Assembly: GCF_900112065.1 (NCBI RefSeq)
Contig: NZ_FOKE01000011.1
Location: forward strand, 213,219 to 277,218
DNA: 64,000 bases
Reading direction: 5' to 3'
Source of the DNA: Cohnella sp. OV330
GTDB taxonomy: Bacteria > Bacillota > Bacilli > Paenibacillales > Paenibacillaceae
Shown: positions 17,687-25,669 of the stretch, piece by piece
Layout: each line of letters starts with the position of its first letter
Numbering within the stretch: position 1 is the stretch's first letter
Made by a program: the position numbers and the translations under genes
The notes under the pieces: generated by a model
Database searches by the model: none
Told to the model about the DNA's origin: nothing
The model's input: only the letters and a program-made list of their open reading frames with translations

Positions 17687-17772
17687 CTATCGCGCAAATG
17701 TGCGTGGTAGCACGCCTCTTTGAGCGAGATCCAGCGTGTTTTAGGAGGAAATCCTGCACATTTGCGCGATAG
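17687..17772. repeat. Long inverted repeat in intergenic DNA
   Basis: CTATCGCGCAAATGTGC at 17687-17703 is the exact reverse complement of 17756-17772: a perfect 17-bp arm pair 52 bp apart. The inner loop has a second, weaker pair (AGCACGC / GCGTGTT). There is no T-run and no ORF. It could be a hairpin RNA, a protein-binding cruciform or a miniature element. The rest of the 17625-18040 gap holds only the flanking terminators; 17773-17954 shows nothing recognisable. Confidence 0.7.
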
Positions 17773-17954
17773 GCGGAACGACGAGAGGTTATTGATCTCT
17801 GTCGTGTAGTTTTGCTCGATAGATGGTCAGGATTTGAAGCATGCGGATGCTCGCGGCCGTTCCCGAACTTGAGGCGGACCTCGGCGAAAATTCGGAAGCC
17901 GGCGTCCTGCCACTTTAATAGACTAGTTTCGTTCACACCACCCCCTGCACATAG

Positions 17955-17998
17955 AGGAAACCGCCCTGTCCGACGTCGCGTCGGGAGGGCGGTTTTGA
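17955..17998 (-). terminator. Terminator of the germination receptor operon
   Basis: AAACCGCCCT / AGGGCGGTTT arms with inner GTCC / GGAC, 43 bp beyond the GerC stop at 18041. Confidence 0.85.
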
Positions 17999-18040
17999 CT
18001 TATTAAGCGCCGAATCTAATGCCCGATCTATTGCCGAGTC

Positions 18041-19159
18041 TCATTTAACGGAGCCTTCGTCGGCAAAACCGACGCTGACGCGGACCTTCACTTCCGACTG
18101 CCCGAACGCTTCGCCCCAATTCTCCTTGACCTGTTTGAACCGCTTGTAGTGATGCGCCCTCGCATAGATGCCGAACCCGACCGGGTCGACCTTTTTGCGC
18201 TGCAGCTTGGCGATCAACGCCTCGAACTTGTCGCGAAGCTCCTCCGCGCATGCGGCCTCCGCTCCCCCCTGGTGGTCGTCAAGATCCAACCCGGACAGCT
18301 TCTCCACGACGCTAGCCGAAAAGCGAAGGTTTACGAAGAATCGAAAGCGCCCTCCCGCATACGCGGAATCGATCTTCACCTTCACCCGCTCCGTCGCGAT
18401 GCTAACCCAATCCTCATTCGCCGTGGATCCGGTCAGACTGGACGGCATGCGCAAAGAAAAACCGACGGACTGCCTCGCGTTTTTCTGCAAGATCCGCAGC
18501 AGAACCGTCTCCGGCATGCTCAGCATGTCGACATACCGGCCCTTGTGATCTAGCAGCGACGTCCCGTCGATCATCGCATCCTGCTTAATCGACATTTCGG
18601 TCAGGAAGGGCGTCTGACCCTCCTCGTTCATCTGTCTGTGCAACTCCTGCAGCGTCGTGTCGACCGTCTCCGAACGCTCGGACGCTGACTTGATCATGCC
18701 CATCAGCATGAGAGGGAGAATCGGCTGGTTCGGCGAATGGTAGTAGAACAGCTGGTCGAGCGTACCGTCGAATACGACTACCCTTGGCGTGATCGGATTT
18801 CTTCCATCCCTGAAATAAATGTCCATGTAACGGAACCAGTCGGGGGTCTCCTGCACGAAGCGTTTCGACAATGCGATTACCTTGATCTTCCTGCCATTGA
18901 AGGTGCCGACCGTAAAGGCGTCCAGCTTGCCCCGCCCCTCGCGCTGCGTATTCGCGACGACCTTGAGCTCCTGACTCTTCTTCTCGGCCTTGCTGAACAC
19001 CGGGATGGACGTATAGCTCATCGTCCGATGATCTTCCGTGATGTCGACGCCCGCGACGAGGGACAGCGAAGCATCCTCCAAGTCGACCCGGTCGAAGCAG
19101 CCTGTCAGCGGCCCGAGCGATAGCAGAGATATACCCAGCGCATGCACAATCCGCTTCAC
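18041..19159 (-). CDS. Spore germination protein GerC-type lipoprotein
   Basis: 372 aa. The start is the GTG at 19159 (GGAGG upstream), which overlaps the GerB stop by 4 bp and gives a signal peptide ending in the lipobox GPLTGC. The mature part is a Ger(x)C family protein (DRVDLEDASLSLVAGVDIT; C-terminal YARAHHYKRFKQVKENWGE). In Bacillus the C subunit sits on the outer face of the inner spore membrane as the lipoprotein part of nutrient germinant receptors. Last gene of the A-B-C operon. Confidence 0.93.
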   Translation of the reverse strand: MKRIVHALGISLLSLGPLTGCFDRVDLEDASLSLVAGVDITEDHRTMSYTSIPVFSKAEKKSQELKVVANTQREGRGKLDAFTVGTFNGRKIKVIALSKRFVQETPDWFRYMDIYFRDGRNPITPRVVVFDGTLDQLFYYHSPNQPILPLMLMGMIKSASERSETVDTTLQELHRQMNEEGQTPFLTEMSIKQDAMIDGTSLLDHKGRYVDMLSMPETVLLRILQKNARQSVGFSLRMPSSLTGSTANEDWVSIATERVKVKIDSAYAGGRFRFFVNLRFSASVVEKLSGLDLDDHQGGAEAACAEELRDKFEALIAKLQRKKVDPVGFGIYARAHHYKRFKQVKENWGEAFGQSEVKVRVSVGFADEGSVK

Positions 19160-20262
19160 GACAGCCTCCGCCGTCCGCGAATCGCGTCGTACAGCAGTAG
19201 ATAGCCCAGGAGCAGCACTGGAGCCGCATATTCGATGGCCATGCCGAATTTTGCGAGCCAATCCCCCATCTCATAAGTGACGTTGAAGCTTGGAACGTAA
19301 AAGTAGGAAAACACGGCCGTTCCGGCCAATAGGATTCTCAAAAAGATCCGATGATCCGCCCGCCCGGCCAGCCAGCTCATGCAAAAAGAGGAGAGCAGGA
19401 AGAGCGGAATCCAGGACATCGAAAAAATAAACAGATAGAGCACGATAAACAAGCCCTCCACCTGTTCGAGAAAAGGGAGCTCGACGGCTTTCAGCATATA
19501 AATCGACAGCTGATTGATCTTCGTAATCTCGCCCGGGCTGAAAAAAGCGAAGCTCAGCAGCGTGATGAATAGGTAGGCAAGCAGCGTGATCAGCTGCGAG
19601 CAGCATACGCCGAGCGCCGCCTTTTCTTTGTTTTTGAGAAAAGGGTAGAGAAAGGCGGTCGCGCCGAAGCCGAGAAAGTAGAAAAACGTGCTCGGCACGG
19701 CGGTCAGAACCGGCCGCCATCCTTCAGGCAGCACGGGCAGCAAATAAAGCCAATGCGTATGCCCCCACACGACCATGAAGACAAGCGGGATCCACAGCGA
19801 CAGCCCCATCGAGACCTCCGCATAACGTCCGACGATGCGAATGCCGCCGCGCGCGACGACATACGCGGGGATAAGAAGCATAATCAGCGTCATGTAGGCC
19901 GGCGTTTCCTGCAAGATGCGGGCTTTGATGACGCGCGTCGAATAGACGATGCCGCCATAGGCGAAGTAGAGAAAGTACGCGGACAAGACGATCGCCGCCG
20001 CCCGGCCGACCCACTTGCCCGCATACTTGGCGAGCAGCTCGAGAATCGTCCCGTCGGGCATCTTCTTCATGACCTGCACGATGACCAGATTCGCAGCCGT
20101 CGTCGTCAACGAACCGAAAATCAGGGTGATCCACCCGCTGTTCCCCGCGCCATTGTACAGAACTTGGGGAATCTCGATGAACCCGTAGCTAATGGCTATG
20201 CCGCTAATAATAAAAATAAACTGCATCGTCGTGATCTCATTGAAGGCGTACTTCTTCATCAT
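19156..20262 (-). CDS. Spore germination protein GerB-type permease
   Basis: 368 aa, about ten transmembrane helices from the N-terminus (TTMQFIFIISGIAISYGFIE) to the C-terminus, of the amino acid/polyamine/organocation permease fold used by GerB subunits to bind germinants. The start at the first of two ATGs (20262) overlaps the GerA stop (ATGA), after AAAGGAGACGG; the second ATG at 20259 has better spacing and cannot be excluded. A longer upstream frame lies entirely within GerA and is rejected. Confidence 0.93.
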   Translation of the reverse strand: MMKKYAFNEITTMQFIFIISGIAISYGFIEIPQVLYNGAGNSGWITLIFGSLTTTAANLVIVQVMKKMPDGTILELLAKYAGKWVGRAAAIVLSAYFLYFAYGGIVYSTRVIKARILQETPAYMTLIMLLIPAYVVARGGIRIVGRYAEVSMGLSLWIPLVFMVVWGHTHWLYLLPVLPEGWRPVLTAVPSTFFYFLGFGATAFLYPFLKNKEKAALGVCCSQLITLLAYLFITLLSFAFFSPGEITKINQLSIYMLKAVELPFLEQVEGLFIVLYLFIFSMSWIPLFLLSSFCMSWLAGRADHRIFLRILLAGTAVFSYFYVPSFNVTYEMGDWLAKFGMAIEYAAPVLLLGYLLLYDAIRGRRRLS

Positions 20263-21800
20263 CCGTCTCCTTTCGGACGATTGTCTCCTTGCCTGCGGGT
20301 CTGGATCGGATGCGCGCCTACCGGGCGGCGCGTCAGCTTCCAGAGCGGGCTGCGCACGACGGTATCCCGCCAATCGGAAAATCGCATCGGCGCGAACGGC
20401 GTGCTGAACGGCGTGCCGAGCGTCTCTAGGGAAATCATGTGGCCGACGAGAATCATCAAGCCGACCAGCAGCCCGAATATACCGAACAAGGAGGCGGCCA
20501 CCATGAAAGAAAAGCGGATGATACGAACGGCGGCCACCATATCCAGGTTAGGCAGAATAAACGAGGAGATGGCGGTGAATGCGACGACGACGACCATGAT
20601 ATTGCTGATTAGGCCGGCCTGCACGATCGCCTGCCCGATGACGATGCCGCCGACGATGCCGACGGTCTGGCCGATCGGCGACGGCAGCCTGACGCCCGCT
20701 TCGCGGATCATCTCGAGCGTCAGCTCCATGAAGGCCGCTTCGATGAACGGGGCGAACGGCACGGTCCCCCGGTACGTGCCGATCGTGATCAGGAGCTTGA
20801 TCGGGACGAGCTCGAAGTTGAACGACGTGACCGCGATATAGAAGGCAGGCAGGGAAATCGATATAAAAAACGCAAGGAAGCGGAGCATGCGGATAAAGGT
20901 CGCGATGGACCAGCGCGTGCTGTAGTCGTCGATATTTTGAAAGAACGTGACGAAAGAAGACGGGCCGATCAGCACGGTCGGAGAACGGTCCACGAGTACG
21001 ACGAATCGTCCCTGAGCGATCTGCGAGACTGCCGCATCGGGTCGCTCGGTGATCATCAGTTGGGGAAAAGGCGAGTACGGATTGTCCTCGATCAGCTCGG
21101 CCAGCTCGCCCGTGTTGATGATAAGATCGATGTCCAGCCGCCCGATCCGGTCCTCCAGCTCCCGGAGAATATCCGGATTGGCGACGTCCTCCAGATAAGC
21201 GATCGACACTTGCGTATTTCCCCGACGCCCGACATTGAAATTTTTAAACTTCAGCTCCCGGTTCGGCAGATAGCGGCGGATCATCGCGATATTCTGTTCG
21301 ATCGTCTCGACGAAGCCTTGCTGCGCGCCCCGCAGCGACGTCTCCATCTTGGGATCGGTCGGATTCCGCTGGGGCCAGCCGCCCGTGCGCATGACGATCG
21401 CCTCGTCCGAGCCCTCGACCAGGAGTACGCTGCTTCCCTTCAGGACGGCGACGGTCAGATCGTTCCAGCCGTAGATTCGAATCATGCGACCGATCTCGAT
21501 CGGTATTTCTCCGCTTATTCCCGTCTGCATGAGAAGCGGCCTTATGATACTGGTATTGATATCGATCTTGTCGGTCAGTCCGTCGATGTAGACCAATGCG
21601 GCATCTTGGCCCGTTGCCCGGATATGGAGACGCCGCACGGTCAGATCCAGCGTGTCGGGGAAAAGCTCGCTCAGCTTGTCCAGATTCGAACGCAGATCGG
21701 TCGCGAACGGCTCGTCGGGAAGCGCTTGGCTCCCTGGATTTCCGCTTGGCCGTTGGGACTTTCGCTTGTGTTTGCCGCCGAACAGAGACAGGATTCCCAC
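20259..21800 (-). CDS. Spore germination protein GerA-type subunit
   Basis: 513 aa GerA/SpoVAF family protein. The N-terminal soluble region spans about 1-290 (DLTVRRLHIRATGQDAALVY; GRMIRIYGWNDLTVAVLKGS), and five to six transmembrane helices lie between about 290 and 470 (TVGIVGGIVIGQAIVQAGL; FSMVAASLFGIFGLLVGLM). The GTG at 21800 is chosen because GAGGGG precedes it by 7-8 bases; frames extending to 21905 lack a signal. First gene of the germination receptor operon; in sporulating bacilli such operons are sigma-G dependent, though I did not resolve a promoter. Confidence 0.93.
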   Translation of the reverse strand: MGILSLFGGKHKRKSQRPSGNPGSQALPDEPFATDLRSNLDKLSELFPDTLDLTVRRLHIRATGQDAALVYIDGLTDKIDINTSIIRPLLMQTGISGEIPIEIGRMIRIYGWNDLTVAVLKGSSVLLVEGSDEAIVMRTGGWPQRNPTDPKMETSLRGAQQGFVETIEQNIAMIRRYLPNRELKFKNFNVGRRGNTQVSIAYLEDVANPDILRELEDRIGRLDIDLIINTGELAELIEDNPYSPFPQLMITERPDAAVSQIAQGRFVVLVDRSPTVLIGPSSFVTFFQNIDDYSTRWSIATFIRMLRFLAFFISISLPAFYIAVTSFNFELVPIKLLITIGTYRGTVPFAPFIEAAFMELTLEMIREAGVRLPSPIGQTVGIVGGIVIGQAIVQAGLISNIMVVVVAFTAISSFILPNLDMVAAVRIIRFSFMVAASLFGIFGLLVGLMILVGHMISLETLGTPFSTPFAPMRFSDWRDTVVRSPLWKLTRRPVGAHPIQTRRQGDNRPKGDG

Positions 21801-21940
21801 CGCGATCACCCCTCGCCCAAGATTCGATTCGCCGCCGCGCTTTTGCCCGCGGTCTTCTAAAAGGGTAGGATATCCAGAAACAAGGAAAGTAGTCGGCGGA
21901 GCCAAGCAAGGAATGAGCGGAAAAAGACCGCGGACAAACG

Positions 21941-21980
21941 AAAAAACCGCCGGACGCGCAAGACGCGCGCTCCGGCGGCA
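21941..21980 (-). terminator. Terminator of the effector-binding protein gene
   Basis: CCGCCGG / CCGGCGG arms with an inner GCGCG stem and, on the minus strand, TTTTTT after the stem. It lies 55 bp past the stop at 22035. Confidence 0.88.
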
Positions 21981-22034
21981 ACAGGCCGCAAGCGGAAACG
22001 AGAAGCGGGTATACCGCTCGCTATTCGCTGGCCG

Positions 22035-22574
22035 TCAAGAGATCGGGATGAGAATCGTGAAGGCAGGGTTCGGATCGTGCGAATCCTGCGCCATCGGGTA
22101 CAGCTCGATATGCGTGAATTCGCCGCCCGCCGCCTTGTAGCCTTGCTTCTCGATCCAGGCGTACATATTGCTATAGGACAGGCCGATGGACTGCCCTTTC
22201 TTATGCTCGTATTTGGCGCAGGTCAGCGCGGGCACCTCGATGCGGATCATGTCTCCCGGCACCGCGGCGCCTTCCGGCACCTCCACGGCGGCGTAATGCA
22301 AGAAGCCTTCCTTAACCACATGGGACGAGAGGCCAAGCAAAATATCGGGCTGCGTCAACTTTGGAATCTTGTCCAGCTGCCTCTTTAACTCGTCCTGAAG
22401 ATCCCGGATTTCGCCCGCCTCCGCGCCTGCGAACGTTCCTTCCCACTTCAACCCGACGGCCTCGAAGCCCGGCATCTCGTAGAGGACGATGTCTCCTGCG
22501 GATGCCTCCGTGTCCGCGGCGCGACCGGCTTCATCCAATTTTAGATTCAGGTTCATCTGCTCGTGCTGCGACAT
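22035..22574 (-). CDS. GyrI-like / AraC-effector-binding domain protein
   Basis: 179 aa. A short acidic N-terminus is followed by one SOUL/GyrI-like effector-binding fold at about residues 28-178 (VLYEMPGFEAVGLKWEGTF; YAAVEVPEGAAVPGDM; YAWIEKQGYKAAGGEFTHIE), the module that binds small hydrophobic ligands in BmrR/Rob-type regulators and stand-alone proteins such as SbmC. No DNA-binding domain is present. The ATG at 22574 follows AAAGGAGCTGAG. The ligand is unknown. Confidence 0.82.
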   Translation of the reverse strand: MSQHEQMNLNLKLDEAGRAADTEASAGDIVLYEMPGFEAVGLKWEGTFAGAEAGEIRDLQDELKRQLDKIPKLTQPDILLGLSSHVVKEGFLHYAAVEVPEGAAVPGDMIRIEVPALTCAKYEHKKGQSIGLSYSNMYAWIEKQGYKAAGGEFTHIELYPMAQDSHDPNPAFTILIPIS

Positions 22575-22739
22575 GGAACTCAGCTCCTTTGCTTTTATGA
22601 TGAGCATGCGCGCCCCTCTTCCTCGGCTCGGGTGCCCGATGGCCGGCTGCGGAGACGCGCGATCGCAATCGTTCGTCTAATCCCTTACCTGCAAATCGCG
22701 GGTTTGAACCCTTATAGTCTATCGAAGAATGCTCCCTCT

Positions 22740-23990
22740 CTACTTCGCTTCTACGAAAAAATCCGCCCAACGGGTAGCCGAAAGCCCGCTCTCCGGGAAG
22801 GGAATATACGCAGGGCTATTGATCGCGATCCAGTAGGAGCCCGCTTCCTTAAGCGTGATCGAGCCGCTGAACGCGCCGTCCTTGATCGCGATGTCCTGCT
22901 TGCCCACCGTCTCGTACACCTGGTGAGCAAATCCAGAGCCTTGCGGCGCGTACTTCTGAATGACGACCGTCACCTCGTCGAAGCCGAGGTTATGCGGGTC
23001 GTTGACCTTGCCGGCTACGGCGATCGGCGTCCCCGCCTTCGTCTCGACGAAGCCCGACGTCGGCGCCTCGACGGTCAGGTAGCTCTGCGCTTCCTCCGTG
23101 AGGTTGACCGGCACGGTGCTCGGATCGTCGACGTGGCGGACGACCTTGAACTCCGGGCCGCTCGAGCCGACAGGGGCAGCCTGCAAAAGGTTGATGCCCG
23201 GATGGAGCTGCGCAGTGAATCGGATCCGATTGTACAGGTTGCCGTCGATCTCGATATCCTTGGCGACGACCTGGCTGCCGTCCGAGCCGCCCGCCCAGGA
23301 GCCTGCTCTGGTCGAGGCCATCAGCTGCGGCGCGTACAGCTCCTTGCGGTACAGCACGGTGAACGTCGTCTCCGCTTCGTTCGTATCCCAGGAAGCCCGC
23401 ATGACCTGCGCCGGCTTTTCGCTCCACTTCCAGACGACCTGGCCGTCGGCCGTCGCCGCCGACAGACCGAGCCAAGTCAGCGCTTTCACCGGCACATAGG
23501 CGACGCCGTCCTGGAGGAACGGCTTGGGCGCTGTATAGTATTCGGCCGGCAGCATGTTCCCTTCGCCGTCGTAGACGCGGTCCGAGCCGATGCGGAAGTT
23601 CAGCTCCGTCAGGCCCGGATTGATCTTGGCATTCGCCGTGACGCGCAACTGCTTCAACTTCGGGTCCCAGGCGATCGCCGATACTGCGCCGGATTGGCTG
23701 AGCGTGCGCAGCGCCACGTAGACGCGGCCGTCCTTGAGGACCGGCTTCGCAGTCGCCACCGCCTTGCCGTCGAGCGTGGCGCCCGAGCCGTTCAGCTTGA
23801 TCTTCATCTCGTGCCGGACCAGGTCGAGCCTGGCGACATCCGGCGCGGGATCAACGACCAAAACCGGCGTAACTTCATTCGCAGCTTGCGTATCCGCGTC
23901 CGCTGCCGCTGCCGGCGAGATCGCGCTGGCAGTGAATACGGCGAATGCCGCCGTTACCATGAGCAAGCTTCTTTTTACGATAGTAGACAT
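22740..23990 (-). CDS. Secreted stalk-domain (copper amine oxidase N-terminal-like) protein
   Basis: 416 aa. Signal peptide at residues 1-28 (LLMVTAAFAVFTASAISPAA AAA region). Two stalk-type beta domains follow, near 50-115 (ATAKPVLKDGRVYVALRTLS; WDPKLKQLRVTA) and 135-180 (KPFLQDGVAYVPVKALTWLG), each with the DGRVYVPLR-like signature of the copper amine oxidase N-terminal family. The C-terminal half is beta-rich, possibly bacterial Ig-like. Proteins of this type decorate Paenibacillus cell walls. The ATG at 23990 is preferred because AGAGGAGG is 7 bases upstream; the ATG at 23996 is too close to it. Confidence 0.85.
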   Translation of the reverse strand: MSTIVKRSLLMVTAAFAVFTASAISPAAAADADTQAANEVTPVLVVDPAPDVARLDLVRHEMKIKLNGSGATLDGKAVATAKPVLKDGRVYVALRTLSQSGAVSAIAWDPKLKQLRVTANAKINPGLTELNFRIGSDRVYDGEGNMLPAEYYTAPKPFLQDGVAYVPVKALTWLGLSAATADGQVVWKWSEKPAQVMRASWDTNEAETTFTVLYRKELYAPQLMASTRAGSWAGGSDGSQVVAKDIEIDGNLYNRIRFTAQLHPGINLLQAAPVGSSGPEFKVVRHVDDPSTVPVNLTEEAQSYLTVEAPTSGFVETKAGTPIAVAGKVNDPHNLGFDEVTVVIQKYAPQGSGFAHQVYETVGKQDIAIKDGAFSGSITLKEAGSYWIAINSPAYIPFPESGLSATRWADFFVEAK

Positions 23991-24296
23991 AAACATTCCT
24001 CCTCTTCTTGATCTGCCTGCCTACGTGCGCATTCAAGTCTATGACTCATTCGGCGACGGACCGATCGGCGCTAGCAGGATGTATTCGCGTCTCATAACCC
24101 GCTCCCCAAATTTCCGCATCCCTACTCCGCCGGTCGATGAATGCGCATGCTTTCGACTATAAGGACGCGACACGTTGGTTAAAGTTGCAAAATGGTATGC
24201 GTAGTTAGGCGTGCATCGCTTGCCTTTCAGGTCTGCGTACCAAAGATCGATTGCTTGATATCCCATGCCAGGACAGCTGGGACAGCCTGAAACGGC
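23991..24296. other. Intergenic stretch without a recognised feature
   Basis: About 300 bp upstream of the stalk-protein gene. It should hold that gene's promoter, but I could not choose one. A minus-strand frame at 24039-24266 has no ribosome binding site and no recognisable domain, so it is not annotated. Confidence 0.5.
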
Positions 24297-24345
24297 AAAG
24301 GACCGTGCGGCATCACTCGCCGACGCGGTCCTTTACTATTTTGCT
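24297..24345 (-). terminator. Candidate terminator downstream of ywbE
   Basis: AAAGGACCG / CGGTCCTTT arms with an inner CGGC / GCCG pair; short T-runs on both sides, so direction is not certain. Confidence 0.55.
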
Positions 24346-24370
24346 TGAAGCTGCGAAGCCGTCTCCAGCA

Positions 24371-24435
24371 CGTTTTAACGGTATCCCCTTCGATCAGGAA
24401 TCAACCTCCTGAGCGAAGGGGATATCCTTCAAACG
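24371..24435. repeat. Dispersed 30-bp repeat, inverted pair (REPIN-like)
   Basis: A plus-orientation copy at 24371-24400 (CGTTTTAACGGTATCCCCTT, then CGATCAGGAA) faces a minus-orientation copy at 24407-24435. Only 6 bp separate them, so transcripts could form a ~29-bp hairpin. It lies between the ywbE stop and the terminator candidate. Confidence 0.88.
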
Positions 24436-24455
24436 CGCTGCAGCTCCCTCGACGC

Positions 24456-24665
24456 TTACTCCCCTTCGGTCAGAATCGCCTGAACTCTGCCGACCTGACC
24501 ATCCTGGAGCCTCACTTTGATGCCGTGCGGATGCGTGGCCGAATTGGTCAACAGATCCTTCACGATGCCTCGTGTCAGCTTCCCCGTACGCTGATCCTGC
24601 TTCAATACGATATCCACCGTCAGTCCGGGCTTGACGTCGCTGCGGTTCCGCCCGCTGCCTGCCAT
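24456..24665 (-). CDS. ywbE: YwbE family protein (DUF2196)
   Basis: 69 aa, a small basic protein with the full-length YwbE pattern: VKPGLTVDIVLKQDQRTGKL, then TRGIVKDLLTNSATHPHGIK and a closing VRLQDGQVGRVQAIL. This is a small beta-barrel-like (KOW-like) fold of unknown function, conserved across bacteria. RBS AGGAAGGA precedes the ATG. It is flanked downstream by the repeat pair at 24371-24435. Confidence 0.88.
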   Translation of the reverse strand: MAGSGRNRSDVKPGLTVDIVLKQDQRTGKLTRGIVKDLLTNSATHPHGIKVRLQDGQVGRVQAILTEGE

Positions 24666-24831
24666 ATACGCTCATTCCTTCCTGTACCAAGCACATCTGT
24701 GGCTGCCTGTTCTCGCTTTGTCCGACCCTTTCATCATATCAAGACGGCGAGCCCGGTGCATCTTCGTGGACATGGACTAGCTGAAGTGTCTCCGCAATGA
24801 TACAATATGTATCTAAAGGAGGCACTCTGTT

Positions 24832-25152
24832 ATGTTACTGACTGCCCGCGGCAGCGCACGGAACCCGTATCTGCTCCTGGTACTTTCCGTATTCGATGCG
24901 CTGGCGACGGATTCCGGCATTCGACTGCAGTTGGTCCAAGAAGCGAATCCGATCGCGAAGGCGTTGTACGAATCCCACGTCCTCCTTTTCTACGGCTACA
25001 AGACCCTCCTGCCGCTTCTCCTGCTGCTCTTGCTCCGTCATACGCCCGAGCGTCCGATCGTTCGTGTCGGGACCTCGCTCGCTACCGCTTTGTACGCAGT
25101 CGTCGCTATCTATCACGTCATCTGGATCGGGGTCGCCGCGGCAACCCCCTAA
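24832..25152 (+). CDS. DUF5658-like small membrane protein
   Basis: 106 aa with three hydrophobic segments (LLLVLSVFDALATDSGIRLQ; LLPLLLLLLLRH; ATALYAVVAIYHVIWIGV). A polar N-terminal motif FDALAT...ANPIAKAL is typical of the DUF5658 family, whose function is unknown. Start ATG after AAAGGAGG. Monocistronic; no terminator recognised in the 86 bp before the next gene. Confidence 0.75.
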   Translation: MLLTARGSARNPYLLLVLSVFDALATDSGIRLQLVQEANPIAKALYESHVLLFYGYKTLLPLLLLLLLRHTPERPIVRVGTSLATALYAVVAIYHVIWIGVAAATP

Positions 25153-25238
25153 ACTTGGTCGTTACGATACACGCCTTCTCTTGCGGCTGCAGCGTTCAAG
25201 CGATACGATACGTGTAAGGCCAGGGAGGCGATATCGCG

Positions 25239-25613
25239 ATGCAAGAGCAGCCTGTAAAAGTTTATAACACCGCCGTCGAGGCGACGCTCGAAGTCATCGG
25301 CGGCAAGTGGAAGCCGGTCATCCTCTTCTACCTCACCTTCGGCAAGCGGCGCAACGGCGAATTGATGCGGCTTATCCCTTCGATTACGCAAAAGGTTCTA
25401 TCGCAGCAGTTGTCCGAATTAGTGGCAGACGGCGTAGTCTCGCGCATCGTTTACAACGAGGTGCCGCCCAAGGTCGAATATGAGTTGACGCCTTACGGCC
25501 GGAGCTTGAGAGATTTGCTTCATCTCATGTGCAAATGGGGCGACGCGCATATCGAGCGTTCCTACGGCGACCGTGGACGCGTGCTGTTCGAGCCGCCGCA
25601 GGACGCCGATTGA
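25239..25613 (+). CDS. HxlR-family winged-helix regulator
   Basis: 124 aa, single HxlR winged helix: ATLEVIGGKWKPVILFYLT opening, recognition region PSITQKVLSQQLSELVADG, and wing VPPKVEYELTPYGRSL. The usual N-terminal Cys of redox-sensing HxlR proteins is absent, so the sensing mode is not clear. GGGAGG lies upstream of the ATG. Convergent with the SDR gene at 25670; HxlR genes often control a neighbouring reductase, which makes the SDR a plausible target. Confidence 0.9.
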   Translation: MQEQPVKVYNTAVEATLEVIGGKWKPVILFYLTFGKRRNGELMRLIPSITQKVLSQQLSELVADGVVSRIVYNEVPPKVEYELTPYGRSLRDLLHLMCKWGDAHIERSYGDRGRVLFEPPQDAD

Positions 25614-25621
25614 ACGAACGA

Positions 25622-25654
25622 AGCCGGCCCCGCCAGTAACGGCGAAGCCGGCCT
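25622..25654. terminator. Hairpin between the convergent HxlR and SDR genes
   Basis: GCCGGC at both ends with inner GCC / GGC; no clear T-run, so termination is only suggested by position. Confidence 0.4.
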
Positions 25655-25669
25655 CGTCATGCGCCTGGA

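Noticed and set aside
19156-20373. Longer GerB start inside GerA
   Set aside because: The extra 37 residues are Arg/Pro-rich GerA out-of-frame sequence; the overlapped ATG with AAAGGAG is the better start.
24039-24266. 75-codon minus-strand frame
   Set aside because: No ribosome binding site, no domain, atypical composition; left as non-coding.
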